Source: VGMA01 sp964655475 (GTDB lineage: Bacteria; Chlamydiota; Chlamydiia; Chlamydiales; VGMA01). Taken from it: a stretch of DNA of 55,831 bases. The notes below the pieces were generated by a model. The model was not told the DNA's origin. It saw only the letters and a list, made by a program, of their open reading frames with translations, and did not search any database. A program made the position numbers and the translations under genes. The DNA lies in contig CAZZMO010000009.1 in assembly GCA_964655475.1 (NCBI GenBank), positions 1 to 55,831 of the forward strand, in the 5' to 3' direction. This document shows positions 41,011 through 49,547 of the stretch, piece after piece; the first letter of the stretch is position 1; every line of letters starts with the position of its first letter.

Positions 41011-41019
41011 ATTATAGCA
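41011..41019 (-). promoter_or_regulatory. Extended -10 promoter of the LRR gene
   Basis: TGCTATAAT on the minus strand: a perfect TATAAT with an upstream TGC. Nine bases then lead to ATG 41001, so the transcript would have only about one to four untranslated bases. It lies in the 38-base gap after murA. Confidence 0.6.
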
Positions 41020-41039
41020 CAAATCAACAATTTATTTTT

Positions 41040-42398
41040 CTAAACCAGGATTTCTTCTCTGACTTTCTCAGGCGCTTTGGTCCTTTCAATCTGAGCGCCA
41101 AGGCTTTGGAGCTTTTCATCGAGCTTTTCATATCCACGGTCGATGAAATGGACTCCAGAAATTTCTGACGGCTCATCTGAAATAAGCGCTGCCATGATGT
41201 AGGCAAATCCTGCTCTGAGATCAGGAATTTTGATGTGAGTGCCTCTGAGAGGGGTAGGTCCTTTGACGATCAAGCTATGGGCGTAGTTTTGGAGAGCAAA
41301 GCGACAGCTCCTTCCTCCAAGGCATTGAGAAAAGAGGGAGATATCAGCCCCCATCTCTTTCAAGATCTGTGTGTAACCAAAACGGTTTTCGTAGACTGTT
41401 TCATGAATGACAGAACTTCCATGTGCCTGGGTGAGGAGTGTAACAAAGGGTTGCTGCCAGTCGGTGAGGAATCCTGGGTGGACATCTGTTTCCAAGTGAA
41501 GCCCTCCACGAAGCGCTCCTTGGTAGAAGAATTCAATCCCCTCTTGTTTGATGTGGAAACCTCCGTTAATTTCGCGGAGTTTATTCAAGAAGGTGATGAG
41601 ATGCTCTTGCCTTGCTCCCTTAACAAAGACGCGCCCTTTAGTCGCAATCGCTGCCATTCCAAAGGAAGCAACTTCGATCCGATCGGGGATCACTACATGC
41701 TCCACTTCATAGAATTTTGTCGTTTGGTGGATCACAATCGTTCGATTTACATCGACATGGATGTGGACACCAAGTTTTTGTAAGAAGAGGATTAAATCGA
41801 TGATTTCTGGTTCGATTGCAGCATTGAGAATAACGGTGGTGCCTTTTGCTCTAGAAGCTGCTAAGATTGTGTTTTCAGTCGCTCCTACAGAAGGATAGGG
41901 GAGATTGATGACAGCCCCTTTGAGTCCATCAAGTGCTCTTGCAAAATAGGCTCCATCTTTTTTCATCTCTCGGTATTCAATATTCGCTCCCAAACTTTGG
42001 AGCGCCGAGATGTGGAAATCGACAGGCCTCTTTCCAATATTACAGCCTCCAACGGTCGGAACAACGATGTCTTCATCTGTACGCCCAAGCATCGCACCGA
42101 GCATCAAAATCGGAATCCGGTTTGCCCCAGAAAAACGTTGAGGGATATAGGTAGTCTTAAAGTCTTTGGTGATTACTTCCATCGTCTTGGTCTCTTGATC
42201 CCAATCGACTTTCATCCCAATCTCTTTGCAGAGATTGACCGTGATTTCTACTTCAGTAATGTTCGGAACATTGTAAAAAATACAACGCTTATCAGAAATA
42301 AGAGAAGCAACGAGCATTTTCGTGATGGCGTTCTTTGCCCCCATCGCTTCGACGTCTCCCTCTAGAGGAGTATTACCTTTCACCTTAAGAATATCCAT
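41040..42398 (-). CDS. murA: UDP-N-acetylglucosamine 1-carboxyvinyltransferase MurA
   Basis: First committed step of peptidoglycan precursor synthesis: transfer of enolpyruvate to UDP-GlcNAc. The 452 residues from MDILKVKGNT include the catalytic lysine region GAKNAITKMLVASLIS and the active loop VGGCNIGKRPVDFH, with cysteine at position 119. HPGFLTDWQQP holds the catalytic aspartate and LRAGFAYIMAALI ends the fold. C. trachomatis MurA has Asp at the loop position, so the Cys here is notable. I choose ATG 42398; a longer frame to 42428 would start inside the 22-bp palindrome. Confidence 0.95.
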   Translation of the reverse strand: MDILKVKGNTPLEGDVEAMGAKNAITKMLVASLISDKRCIFYNVPNITEVEITVNLCKEIGMKVDWDQETKTMEVITKDFKTTYIPQRFSGANRIPILMLGAMLGRTDEDIVVPTVGGCNIGKRPVDFHISALQSLGANIEYREMKKDGAYFARALDGLKGAVINLPYPSVGATENTILAASRAKGTTVILNAAIEPEIIDLILFLQKLGVHIHVDVNRTIVIHQTTKFYEVEHVVIPDRIEVASFGMAAIATKGRVFVKGARQEHLITFLNKLREINGGFHIKQEGIEFFYQGALRGGLHLETDVHPGFLTDWQQPFVTLLTQAHGSSVIHETVYENRFGYTQILKEMGADISLFSQCLGGRSCRFALQNYAHSLIVKGPTPLRGTHIKIPDLRAGFAYIMAALISDEPSEISGVHFIDRGYEKLDEKLQSLGAQIERTKAPEKVREEILV

Positions 42399-42425
42399 GA
42401 ATCTATTCCAGTATTTTAAGTATTT

Positions 42426-42447
42426 CATAGACTGTTAACAGTCTATG
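42426..42447. promoter_or_regulatory. Perfect 22-bp palindrome, possible murA operator
   Basis: Half-site CATAGACTGTT followed by its exact reverse complement. It covers the expected -35 position of murA; TAAAAT at 42413-42418 (minus) could be the -10. Confidence 0.65.
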
Positions 42448-42467
42448 AGTTTTGATGCATTTTTTAT

Positions 42468-42533
42468 CAGATTTTAGAGCAGTTTCGAAGGACATACTTG
42501 CATCAGTAGTCCAAGAAACTGCTCTAAAATCTG
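42468..42533. repeat. 66-nt near-perfect hairpin
   Basis: The arms CAGATTTTAGAGCAGTTTC (42468-42486) and its exact complement (42515-42533) give 19 pairs. The stem then continues past a small internal loop with GGAC/GTCC and TACT/AGTA around the loop TGCATC. No T-run lies on either side as in intrinsic terminators. Confidence 0.85.
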
Positions 42534-42583
42534 GCAAGAAAGGGGCAAAAAACGGATGGTCAAAATACTGGGATAGGTTCATG

Positions 42584-43543
42584 CTATCGGTATACAGTAT
42601 ATGTTAATTGTTTCGAAAAGATTTTTTCTCTGGGAAGGAGCCCCACCTGTCCCACATTCTTTTCATATGAGACTTGTAGCGCATCGACACCCCATTTCTT
42701 CCAAAGAGAAAGTGTGAAAGATCCCATCGTTTTTCTGGGGTTGATTTCAATGATGGGCTGTAACTTTTCCCCATTTTCTTCATAAATCATCGCATCCATG
42801 CTCAATGGGCCGAAGTAGCCTATTTTGAGAATCTCTTCTTTTTTCGAGAAGACAAACGCTTTTTGCTCTTCGATGAACTCAGGAAATGAGAGTTTGTTTC
42901 CTGCAAGGTTTCCAATGTAACTTCCCCACGAAGTGTTTTTCAACTCTGTCGCTCCGAGATAGAAAAGTTCTCCGTTTCGAATTTCCCAGTGGGTCGAAAA
43001 ATCAAAGATCCTCTTTTTAAGAGGCTCTCCTAGGACTGGAAAAGGGAGGTTCTGAAGGCGATTGGTTTGACCTTTTGGGATGTTTCCTCTTCCTGAAAAT
43101 CCATGAGGGAGTTTGATCAGCCCATCGGGAAATTTTTCTAAATCTTTTTCATTGTAAATCACTTGCGATCCAGGTAGAGGGGAGAGTTCATGAGCTGATA
43201 ATTTTGATGAGAGCTTCTTGACCGCATCGATCGGTGGCCATTTTACACTCGGAAAAAGCCGCTGAATGTTTTCTGTTGCGCCCCAAACTGTAAGTGGTTC
43301 ATCTCTCGACTCTACCTCTTCGAGAAGAAGAAAATGGGGAACTTCGAAGCCTTGATTCTGGAGAGAATTTTTGTAATCTTCTGATGGATAATTAGTTACA
43401 ATTATCCCATCTTCTTTCGATGCTAAAGAAGAGAAAAGATACTGCAGTTGGAGAAAGTTTGGATGAGATGAGAGAGCTTTTAGTAAAGAGAGGGAAGGAT
43501 TTTCCAGTTCTAATTCAAAAGTAGTATTTGCGAGGAACAACAT
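42584..43543 (-). CDS. ATP-grasp-like protein
   Basis: This 319-residue protein, soluble, has features of the ATP-grasp fold: GSQVIYNEKDLEKFPDGLIK (ATP-binding strand and lysine), the flexible loop PHGFSGRGNIPKG, and the metal/ATP end motif LQPIIEINPRKTMGSF. Such enzymes ligate a carboxylate to an amine or similar via an acyl-phosphate. The acceptor is unknown. Placement just before murA on the same strand might suggest an envelope role, but the two are separated by the nested inverted repeat. It diverges from the adenylate cyclase gene with 48 bases between starts. Confidence 0.7.
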   Translation of the reverse strand: MLFLANTTFELELENPSLSLLKALSSHPNFLQLQYLFSSLASKEDGIIVTNYPSEDYKNSLQNQGFEVPHFLLLEEVESRDEPLTVWGATENIQRLFPSVKWPPIDAVKKLSSKLSAHELSPLPGSQVIYNEKDLEKFPDGLIKLPHGFSGRGNIPKGQTNRLQNLPFPVLGEPLKKRIFDFSTHWEIRNGELFYLGATELKNTSWGSYIGNLAGNKLSFPEFIEEQKAFVFSKKEEILKIGYFGPLSMDAMIYEENGEKLQPIIEINPRKTMGSFTLSLWKKWGVDALQVSYEKNVGQVGLLPREKIFSKQLTYTVYR

Positions 43544-43591
43544 ATGATCCTGATGATGATAATCTCGTAGATAAAAAAAAACAACGGTGCT

Positions 43592-46102
43592 ATGAACCGG
43601 GTCATGAGAGTCAAAACAAGAATTTTCGTCTGGATTGCAGGTCTATTCATCCTGACATGGGTGGTATTTTTCATTTTTGCCCGCTACGAAATGAAAACTG
43701 ATCTCTATCAGGTGAAAAAAAGGATTAGAGAACGGGTTGAAGAGATTGATGAGCAGCGGCAAAATCAGATTGAACAGTATCTCAAGATTGCGTTTGGAGA
43801 AGCTCTAGCTGAAACGATTACCCTCTTGAATGAGATAACAACACACGAATGGATTCTCGATCGATTTGACCCAAGTGTCACTAATGCAGACACTAATACA
43901 TGGCTCAGCGCTGCCCTTCTTCTCACAGCAGCGGAAAGGATTGATTTCATCCAATGTATCAATGATGGAAAGGTTACTTCTCTCATCGTATCGACTCCCC
44001 CTTATGTAACTCGGATGGCTAAGATTGCTTTGCCGAATCACCTCCACCTCATTGTTCAAGAGCTATCTGATGGACATGTCACTGCCTCGATCGGTATCCC
44101 ATACTGGGTTGTCGGTGGAGTCCACACCTCATTGAAACTCTCTGATATGAAATACCCTTGGCCAGAGAACAATGATTTTTGGCTCCTCTTCTCAGTCGAT
44201 GCGATATTGAATGGAAATTACGAAGCTCTTTTAGCAAAACAGATTACACTTAGCCCGGAAGATGCAGGTGTTCAGTTGCTTGTAGGTGATCCTCTCTTCT
44301 TTAAGAAAGCGATTACTGATGTGTTAGAACTCGTAATCTCCACACAAAAAATGGTAAGAGAAGATCATAAGCTCGTATCTCTCCTCCAGTCTCCCACTTT
44401 TGATGATTTTTTGAAGCAAGAGATTTCAAAAATTGTCATCATCGAAAAAGAGCCAAATATTGGACCCATCGTCTCTGATTCTCAGAAGATGTTTGTCATG
44501 GAGATGAAGAATCAGGTGGAGGCGAAATATCTCATTTGGGCACTTGCAACTCTCGTAGGATCAGGTGTTTGGGATTTTGATCCCCATGCACATACAGCTC
44601 CACAAGGGATCTTGAGATGCCACCATCTCGATACAGATCAGTCACAAATTGGGGTGGGGATTTTGGCAAAAGATGTCTTCATGACAAAGCCCTACCAGAT
44701 CAGTCACGCATGTGATCCATCAGCTGTGCCGGGAGAGAATATTTGTGTCGATGATGTACCGAGTATCATCGAATCAGATGTATTTGGATCAAATATTTTC
44801 GTTGGCAATACGATGAACATGATTCGCAAAGAGGGAAATAAGAATCGCTACGGAAGTCTAACAGTCGCTGTCAATGGAGATAACATTTTAAAAAGAGCTG
44901 CCATCACTTTGCAAGAGAGTGTGTTTTTGATCGCAGGGCAGGAAGTATTAAAGGCTTATGGAACAGAGGGGCAGCCGATTCCTCGAGATCTCTGGCAGCG
45001 AATTGACATCGAAGAGATCACAAAACAAGATCGGGGAGTGGTTAGTGATGGGGATGGGAATGAGTACTTTTTTACGAGGATCAATCCGACAGGCAATTCC
45101 CGTTACGTCTTTGTATTCCGCCTTCAAGAGAGTGAATTTTTCACATCTGCTATGATTAATGCAAGAACGCAAGTATTTCTAAATAAGATTTCTGCAGAAC
45201 TTGCCATTCTTGCATTCCTCCTTTTAGTGATTGTGATTATTATCCTAGATCGGATCTTGACTCGTTTGACAAAACCGATCGTACAGCTCTCCAAAGCAAC
45301 AGAGCAGATTTGTGAAGGGCATCTATCGAAAGTTTATCTTCCCAATCTCGATACCCACAGCAAAGATGAAGTAGGAAAGCTCTACCATTCCTTTGGTCAG
45401 ATGGTTGACTCGATGATTGAAGGGGAAAAAGCCAAGGGTCTTTTGAGTAAGGTCGTTTCAAGTAAAATTGCCCATAAGATCATGACGACCGGGGTTCAGC
45501 TTGGTGGAGAGAAAAGAGAAGTGACCATTCTGTTTAGTGACATCAGAGGGTTTACATCCCTTTCAGAGCAAGTTGATCCTGAAGAGCTTTTGAATCTTCT
45601 CAACGGCTATCTCACACGGATGACCGACTTCATCGAGCTCTACGATGGCGTTGTTGACAAGTATGTGGGAGATGAGATCATGGCTCTCTTCGGCGCCCCT
45701 GTCGATATCGAGAATGGGCCTGGGAAGGCGATCCTCTGCGCAATCGATATGATCGAAGACTTGAAAAAGTGGAACGAAGAGAGAAAGGCCCAGGGGCTCC
45801 GAGTCCTTGAAGTGGGGACGGGGATCAATACAGGGGTCGTCTTTGCAGGGAACGTTGGTGGCGGAGATCGAGCTAACTATACAGTAATCGGACAAGTAGT
45901 CAACGTAGCAGAGCGCCTTTGCTCTGCTGCTAAGGGGATGGAAATCATCGTCTGCAAGACCACCTTCGAGAAGATGGAAGGGAAAGATGAGGTCCTCTTC
46001 GAGGAGCAAGCTCCCTTAGAGCTCAAAGGGGTCTCTCGCGTCGTCCCTAACTATCGGATCTTTGGAAGATCGAAACCTTCCAAATCCCAACCGCTCTATT
46101 AA
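43592..46102 (+). CDS. Membrane class III adenylate cyclase with HAMP domain
   Basis: The 836-residue receptor cyclase makes cyclic AMP. TM1 lies at about 11-32, a large extracytoplasmic sensor at about 35-530, TM2 at about 535-556, HAMP at 560-612 and the cyclase domain at about 640-815. Catalytic landmarks: metal Asp in FSDIRGFTS, the second in DKYVGDEIMALFG (with the adenine-contacting lysine), and NYTVIGQVVNVAERL with Thr at the position typical of class IIIb cyclases and the N/R transition-state residues. Class III cyclases are not found in Chlamydiaceae but occur in environmental chlamydiae. The sensor half is unusually long. A start at 43604 is also possible. Confidence 0.93.
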   Translation: MNRVMRVKTRIFVWIAGLFILTWVVFFIFARYEMKTDLYQVKKRIRERVEEIDEQRQNQIEQYLKIAFGEALAETITLLNEITTHEWILDRFDPSVTNADTNTWLSAALLLTAAERIDFIQCINDGKVTSLIVSTPPYVTRMAKIALPNHLHLIVQELSDGHVTASIGIPYWVVGGVHTSLKLSDMKYPWPENNDFWLLFSVDAILNGNYEALLAKQITLSPEDAGVQLLVGDPLFFKKAITDVLELVISTQKMVREDHKLVSLLQSPTFDDFLKQEISKIVIIEKEPNIGPIVSDSQKMFVMEMKNQVEAKYLIWALATLVGSGVWDFDPHAHTAPQGILRCHHLDTDQSQIGVGILAKDVFMTKPYQISHACDPSAVPGENICVDDVPSIIESDVFGSNIFVGNTMNMIRKEGNKNRYGSLTVAVNGDNILKRAAITLQESVFLIAGQEVLKAYGTEGQPIPRDLWQRIDIEEITKQDRGVVSDGDGNEYFFTRINPTGNSRYVFVFRLQESEFFTSAMINARTQVFLNKISAELAILAFLLLVIVIIILDRILTRLTKPIVQLSKATEQICEGHLSKVYLPNLDTHSKDEVGKLYHSFGQMVDSMIEGEKAKGLLSKVVSSKIAHKIMTTGVQLGGEKREVTILFSDIRGFTSLSEQVDPEELLNLLNGYLTRMTDFIELYDGVVDKYVGDEIMALFGAPVDIENGPGKAILCAIDMIEDLKKWNEERKAQGLRVLEVGTGINTGVVFAGNVGGGDRANYTVIGQVVNVAERLCSAAKGMEIIVCKTTFEKMEGKDEVLFEEQAPLELKGVSRVVPNYRIFGRSKPSKSQPLY

Positions 46103-46142
46103 TGGTTTGCAAAAAATTCCCTATCTTCTCCAAAATGCTCTC

Positions 46143-46880
46143 ATGGGTTTGTTCAGGTGGAAGAAAAAAGAGAAGGCCTTAGAGAGGTCATCGATTGAAA
46201 TGGGACGGGAGTTCATTGCGAATGCTTCGCATGAGCTGAGAACCCCTGTAACAATCATTAAAGGCTTTGCTGAGACGCTCCGCGATATTCCTGAGATGCC
46301 TGATGAGATGTTTGACTCGATCCTTGAAAAGATCTTGAAGAACTGTGAGAGGATGGAATCACTCGTCAAAAACCTACTTTTACTCGCTGATCTCGACCAT
46401 TTAACAGAGATTAAAAAAGAGCCCTGTAGTCTCTCTCTTCTTGTAGAACATTGCTCTTATCAAATCTTGAGCGTCTTCCCTGATGCCTATATCGAAACGC
46501 TTCAAAACCAAGACGAAATCATCATCGATGGGAGTAGCGATCTTCTCGAGCTCGCCATCATGAATCTTTTGCAAAATGGGATCAAATATTCCAAAGACAA
46601 AGCCCACATTACCGTAACTCTAGAGGAAAAAGAAGATCAAGTCCTCTTTTCTATTGAAGATCAAGGAATTGGAATCTCTAAAGAAAATCTTCCCCACATC
46701 TTTGATCGGTTTTACACCGTCAATAAAGCCCACGCGAGGAAGCTTGGAGGGGCAGGTCTTGGTCTTTCTATGGTGAAGATCATCTTAGAAAAGCATGGTG
46801 CTTCCCTCAATGTAGAATCAGAAATAGACAAGGGAACAAAATTTACAATTCTGTTCCCCCGCCCTACTAATAAAAATTAA
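46143..46880 (+). CDS. Sensorless histidine kinase
   Basis: About 245 residues comprising only the transmitter. H box FIANASHELRTPVTIIKGFAE, N box ELAIMNLLQNGIKYS (Gly in place of the usual Ala), G1 DQGIGISKENLPHIFDRFYT and G2 GGAGLGLSMVKIILEKHG. No membrane or sensor domain precedes it. The frame is open back to a TTG at 46062 inside the cyclase gene; ATG 46143 is my choice although no ribosome site is clear. PhoR-like in sequence. No response regulator adjoins it. The stop overlaps the convergent 46877 gene (TTAA). Confidence 0.85.
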   Translation: MGLFRWKKKEKALERSSIEMGREFIANASHELRTPVTIIKGFAETLRDIPEMPDEMFDSILEKILKNCERMESLVKNLLLLADLDHLTEIKKEPCSLSLLVEHCSYQILSVFPDAYIETLQNQDEIIIDGSSDLLELAIMNLLQNGIKYSKDKAHITVTLEEKEDQVLFSIEDQGIGISKENLPHIFDRFYTVNKAHARKLGGAGLGLSMVKIILEKHGASLNVESEIDKGTKFTILFPRPTNKN

Positions 46881-48607
46881 ACCTTATCGCTGAGTTCTTT
46901 GAGAAGTAAGCTGCCAGAGCCATTATTGTGCTCTTTCACGATCTGCTGAATCGAACGCTCTTTAGCGATATCGATGCTATTTGCAACGAGAACCATGAGA
47001 CCGTAGACAAGTCCAAGCGAGAAGATCATGAGGGCCCAGACAGCCACTTTCGCGACCATCATTCCGTCAAACTTATCGATCATCAACCATTTATTCATCC
47101 CTTCAACAGCTGTCATGAGCTCATCATCTGTCGATGTAGATCCATCCATGTACTCCACTTCTGTAGAGGAATGTACCGATTTTGTCGGTGACTTTTCTCC
47201 ATCCTCTCTTGCTGCAAAGGCACTTTCATGAGGTATGCCTACGCTACTAGCAACAAAGGTTGCTTTCGGCAAGCGATTCTCTGGTGACACATCATCGTTT
47301 TCACCATTTAACAAATGAGCAGGTAGTGGGAAACTACCCATAAGGGTGATTTTCTGATCAAATGAGGATGTCGAATTTTCAGGACTCTGCTGCCCCACTT
47401 TTGTGAACACTTGTGGTCTAGCCGTTGTACTCGCCATTGGTTCATGGAGAGGATCGCTAGGGGAAGATCTCAAAGAAACTTCTGGAGAAACTTTGGCAGG
47501 AGGCAGATCTACACCCGATCTCTCTTCAACTTCTTCATCTTCATGAATCGGTGAAAAAGTAAGGTCTCTAGCTCCTGTTTCACGCTTCAATTCGGGAGAA
47601 GTTCTTGGAGTGCTAGTGTGAGGTGCTCCTTTCAATGTCTCAATCACTTCATCAAGCTGCTGCAAAATATTAGCTGCTGGAACAAATAAAGATTTTCTTA
47701 GCGCTTCGTCGATGTACCCCTGTTCTTCTTCGCAATCCTCAACATTTTGAGGAAGATTATTAAGCAGTCTCTCTATTTCTTCATCTTCAATAATCTTATT
47801 AGGGTCAAAAACGGGAGAAGGCGCAGGTGATACATGAGTTGAGCTTGCAGGAGTGACCGATAAAGAAACTTCAACTTCTAGATCATCATCCTTATTTTCT
47901 CCATCCATCAAATCAAAGGTAGGGCTGATTGCAGGCGGAGGAGCTCTAAAATTGGTCCCTGCTGGTGTCTCTGACATATGTTGTAGATAATTACCATACG
48001 TCATTGCCAACCGAGCTGCGCTCATATTGTCGAGCCGAGGCAATCCTTGAATATGAGAATCTAAACTTCTTGAAAACTCACCTAGATGCTGAGACGCAAA
48101 GTTACCAACTGTATTTGCCATGCTTAGGGTCATTGAATAAAGTAGAGACTGTCCTGCTGCTTTAGATGCTTGGCTAGAAATGGCTCCAAAATCTTCTCTA
48201 TAGATAGATTGGAGCTTTACTACAAGGCTACTATCTTTTGCTGCGCCGCCAACTATTTGGAAATCATTTGTAGTGACTACTTGGCTTCTGATCATTCTTT
48301 GAAGAAGGTTTCTCGTTGGAGTTTCTGTAATTGCTTCAGAATCATCTGTAGGAGTCGCGTGTTTGATCAGGTGCTGAGCAAAAAGATCTCTTTTAATCCC
48401 ATCATCTTGTTTTTTTCCCTGATATTTTTCAAAAATACTCAAAATTTCAGTTTCTACCGCGGAGTCTGAAGCCGCTTTTGTTACGAGGTTCAGGTAAGCC
48501 GTTTCTTCTCCTAAGGTAGAACATTCGTTTGTAAAGATGGCCTCTAGCTCTGATGGTTTCGCAGAAAAGCTTAACATCGAGCGGAGTTCGGAGATAGAAG
48601 AAAACAT
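46877..48607 (-). CDS. Pro/Ser/Glu-rich protein with C-terminal membrane helix
   Basis: Unknown family, 576 residues. The N-terminal about 220 residues are helical; the middle (about 220-480) is low-complexity, acidic and rich in Pro, Ser, Thr and Glu (VSLSVTPASSTHVSPAPSP, ARDLTFSPIHEDEEVEER). One long hydrophobic segment, VWALMIFSLGLVYGLMVLVA, near residue 515 is followed by a charged tail of about 45 residues. The layout is that of a tail-anchored protein with an exposed disordered domain, plausible for an inclusion-membrane or envelope effector. A strong promoter (48643-48672) drives it alone. Confidence 0.68.
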   Translation of the reverse strand: MFSSISELRSMLSFSAKPSELEAIFTNECSTLGEETAYLNLVTKAASDSAVETEILSIFEKYQGKKQDDGIKRDLFAQHLIKHATPTDDSEAITETPTRNLLQRMIRSQVVTTNDFQIVGGAAKDSSLVVKLQSIYREDFGAISSQASKAAGQSLLYSMTLSMANTVGNFASQHLGEFSRSLDSHIQGLPRLDNMSAARLAMTYGNYLQHMSETPAGTNFRAPPPAISPTFDLMDGENKDDDLEVEVSLSVTPASSTHVSPAPSPVFDPNKIIEDEEIERLLNNLPQNVEDCEEEQGYIDEALRKSLFVPAANILQQLDEVIETLKGAPHTSTPRTSPELKRETGARDLTFSPIHEDEEVEERSGVDLPPAKVSPEVSLRSSPSDPLHEPMASTTARPQVFTKVGQQSPENSTSSFDQKITLMGSFPLPAHLLNGENDDVSPENRLPKATFVASSVGIPHESAFAAREDGEKSPTKSVHSSTEVEYMDGSTSTDDELMTAVEGMNKWLMIDKFDGMMVAKVAVWALMIFSLGLVYGLMVLVANSIDIAKERSIQQIVKEHNNGSGSLLLKELSDKV

Positions 48608-48642
48608 GAAATACCTACTTATTTTTAATTAAATGTCCCAAT

Positions 48643-48672
48643 ATTATAGCATAATTAAATCAATAGAAACAA
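48643..48672 (-). promoter_or_regulatory. Strong promoter of the 46877-48607 gene
   Basis: TTGTTT (48667-48672), 18-base spacer, TATAAT (48643-48648) with a TGC extension, all on the minus strand. A weak AGTAGG ribosome site precedes ATG 48607. Confidence 0.75.
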
Positions 48673-48683
48673 ACTCAAATAAA

Positions 48684-49547
48684 CTATTGTCTTTGATGCT
48701 TGATTGAAAAAGATAGTACTAGGTCTGATTTGGGATCTATTTGACGAATTGTAGTTTTTTCTTTACGTGGGGAGTGGTATTGAACGAGAAGGTCCAGTGA
48801 CTCTGAAGAACTGGTTTTTGTAAGGATTTCTTTGAAATCATCAGCTTTCAAGGTTGAGGAGCCAGAATCTTGGGAAAAATATTTTTCCTCTTCTTTTTGA
48901 AGAATTTCTGTAGTGATTTTTTGACCAAAAGCTGCTTGAAGGAGTGGGATCGAGGCCGCATTAATACAAATCGGTTTTCTTTGAACCGAGGGCTCTAGAG
49001 ACACGTAATCCCCAAAGGGAGTTTTACTTTTGAGCATCTTATAAAAAATATTTTTAATTTCGATCTCTTCTGGATAAAGGTCGGAGAAGTGGGTAGGAGC
49101 TTCCTCCTGCTTCCCTTTTTGAATAATTTTTTTAACAATTATGGTGGAGAGCTCTTCCTTGGAGTATTTTGGGTGGAAGAAGAATTCCTTTTCCCCGTAG
49201 AGGATCAAAATTAGGCGGGAGAGGGTTTTCTCCAAGGGGAGGTTAGGCTCTTTTTTTTGGGTAAATAGAGAGGCAATGTGCAGTTTAGAGCTCTCTTTTG
49301 CCTCTTTATTCAAGCGGGGGGAAATGTAGTGAGTCCGTTTTTTAGCCTCCCCTTTATTCGGTTTTTCAGGAGGAAGATGAGCGCTTAAAGCCTTCTTTTC
49401 AAGCTTATTTTGAAGCGCCCTTTGAACCTTTTGATACTTGATTTGTTGGTAGGCTAGATAATCTGTGTGATGGGCCCCTTGAAAAAGGGACATCGAGATC
49501 ATCCCTAAAATCATAATGAATGAGAGGACGAGGGGGAGGATATTCAC
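48684..49547 (-). CDS. GspK-like minor pseudopilin or secretion accessory protein
   Basis: The 287-residue product has an N-terminal hydrophobic helix (ILPLVLSFIMILGMISMSLF) and then a long lysine-rich hydrophilic domain. It follows the pseudopilin gene with an ATGA overlap, so it is probably part of the type II secretion/pilus system. GspK position and size would fit, but the typical prepilin cleavage motif is not obvious. The C-terminal half contains two short glutamate/lysine-rich helices. Function beyond the context is inferred. Confidence 0.5.
   Translation of the reverse strand: MNILPLVLSFIMILGMISMSLFQGAHHTDYLAYQQIKYQKVQRALQNKLEKKALSAHLPPEKPNKGEAKKRTHYISPRLNKEAKESSKLHIASLFTQKKEPNLPLEKTLSRLILILYGEKEFFFHPKYSKEELSTIIVKKIIQKGKQEEAPTHFSDLYPEEIEIKNIFYKMLKSKTPFGDYVSLEPSVQRKPICINAASIPLLQAAFGQKITTEILQKEEEKYFSQDSGSSTLKADDFKEILTKTSSSESLDLLVQYHSPRKEKTTIRQIDPKSDLVLSFSIKHQRQ

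Larger units (their letters stand above)
42396..42583. repeat. Nested inverted-repeat structure upstream of murA
   Basis: The left arm CATGAATCTATTCCAGTATT (continuing TTA) starts at 42396. The right arm, reading inwards on the other strand from 42583, is CATGAACCTATCCCAGTATT (continuing TTG). Differences are T/C or A/G changes that leave G:U pairs in a plus-strand RNA. Between the arms lie the 22-bp palindrome and the 66-nt hairpin. TATC flanks both sides (42392-42395 and 42585-42588, one base off on the right). The arms end exactly at the murA ATG and one base before the ATP-grasp stop codon. Confidence 0.75.
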
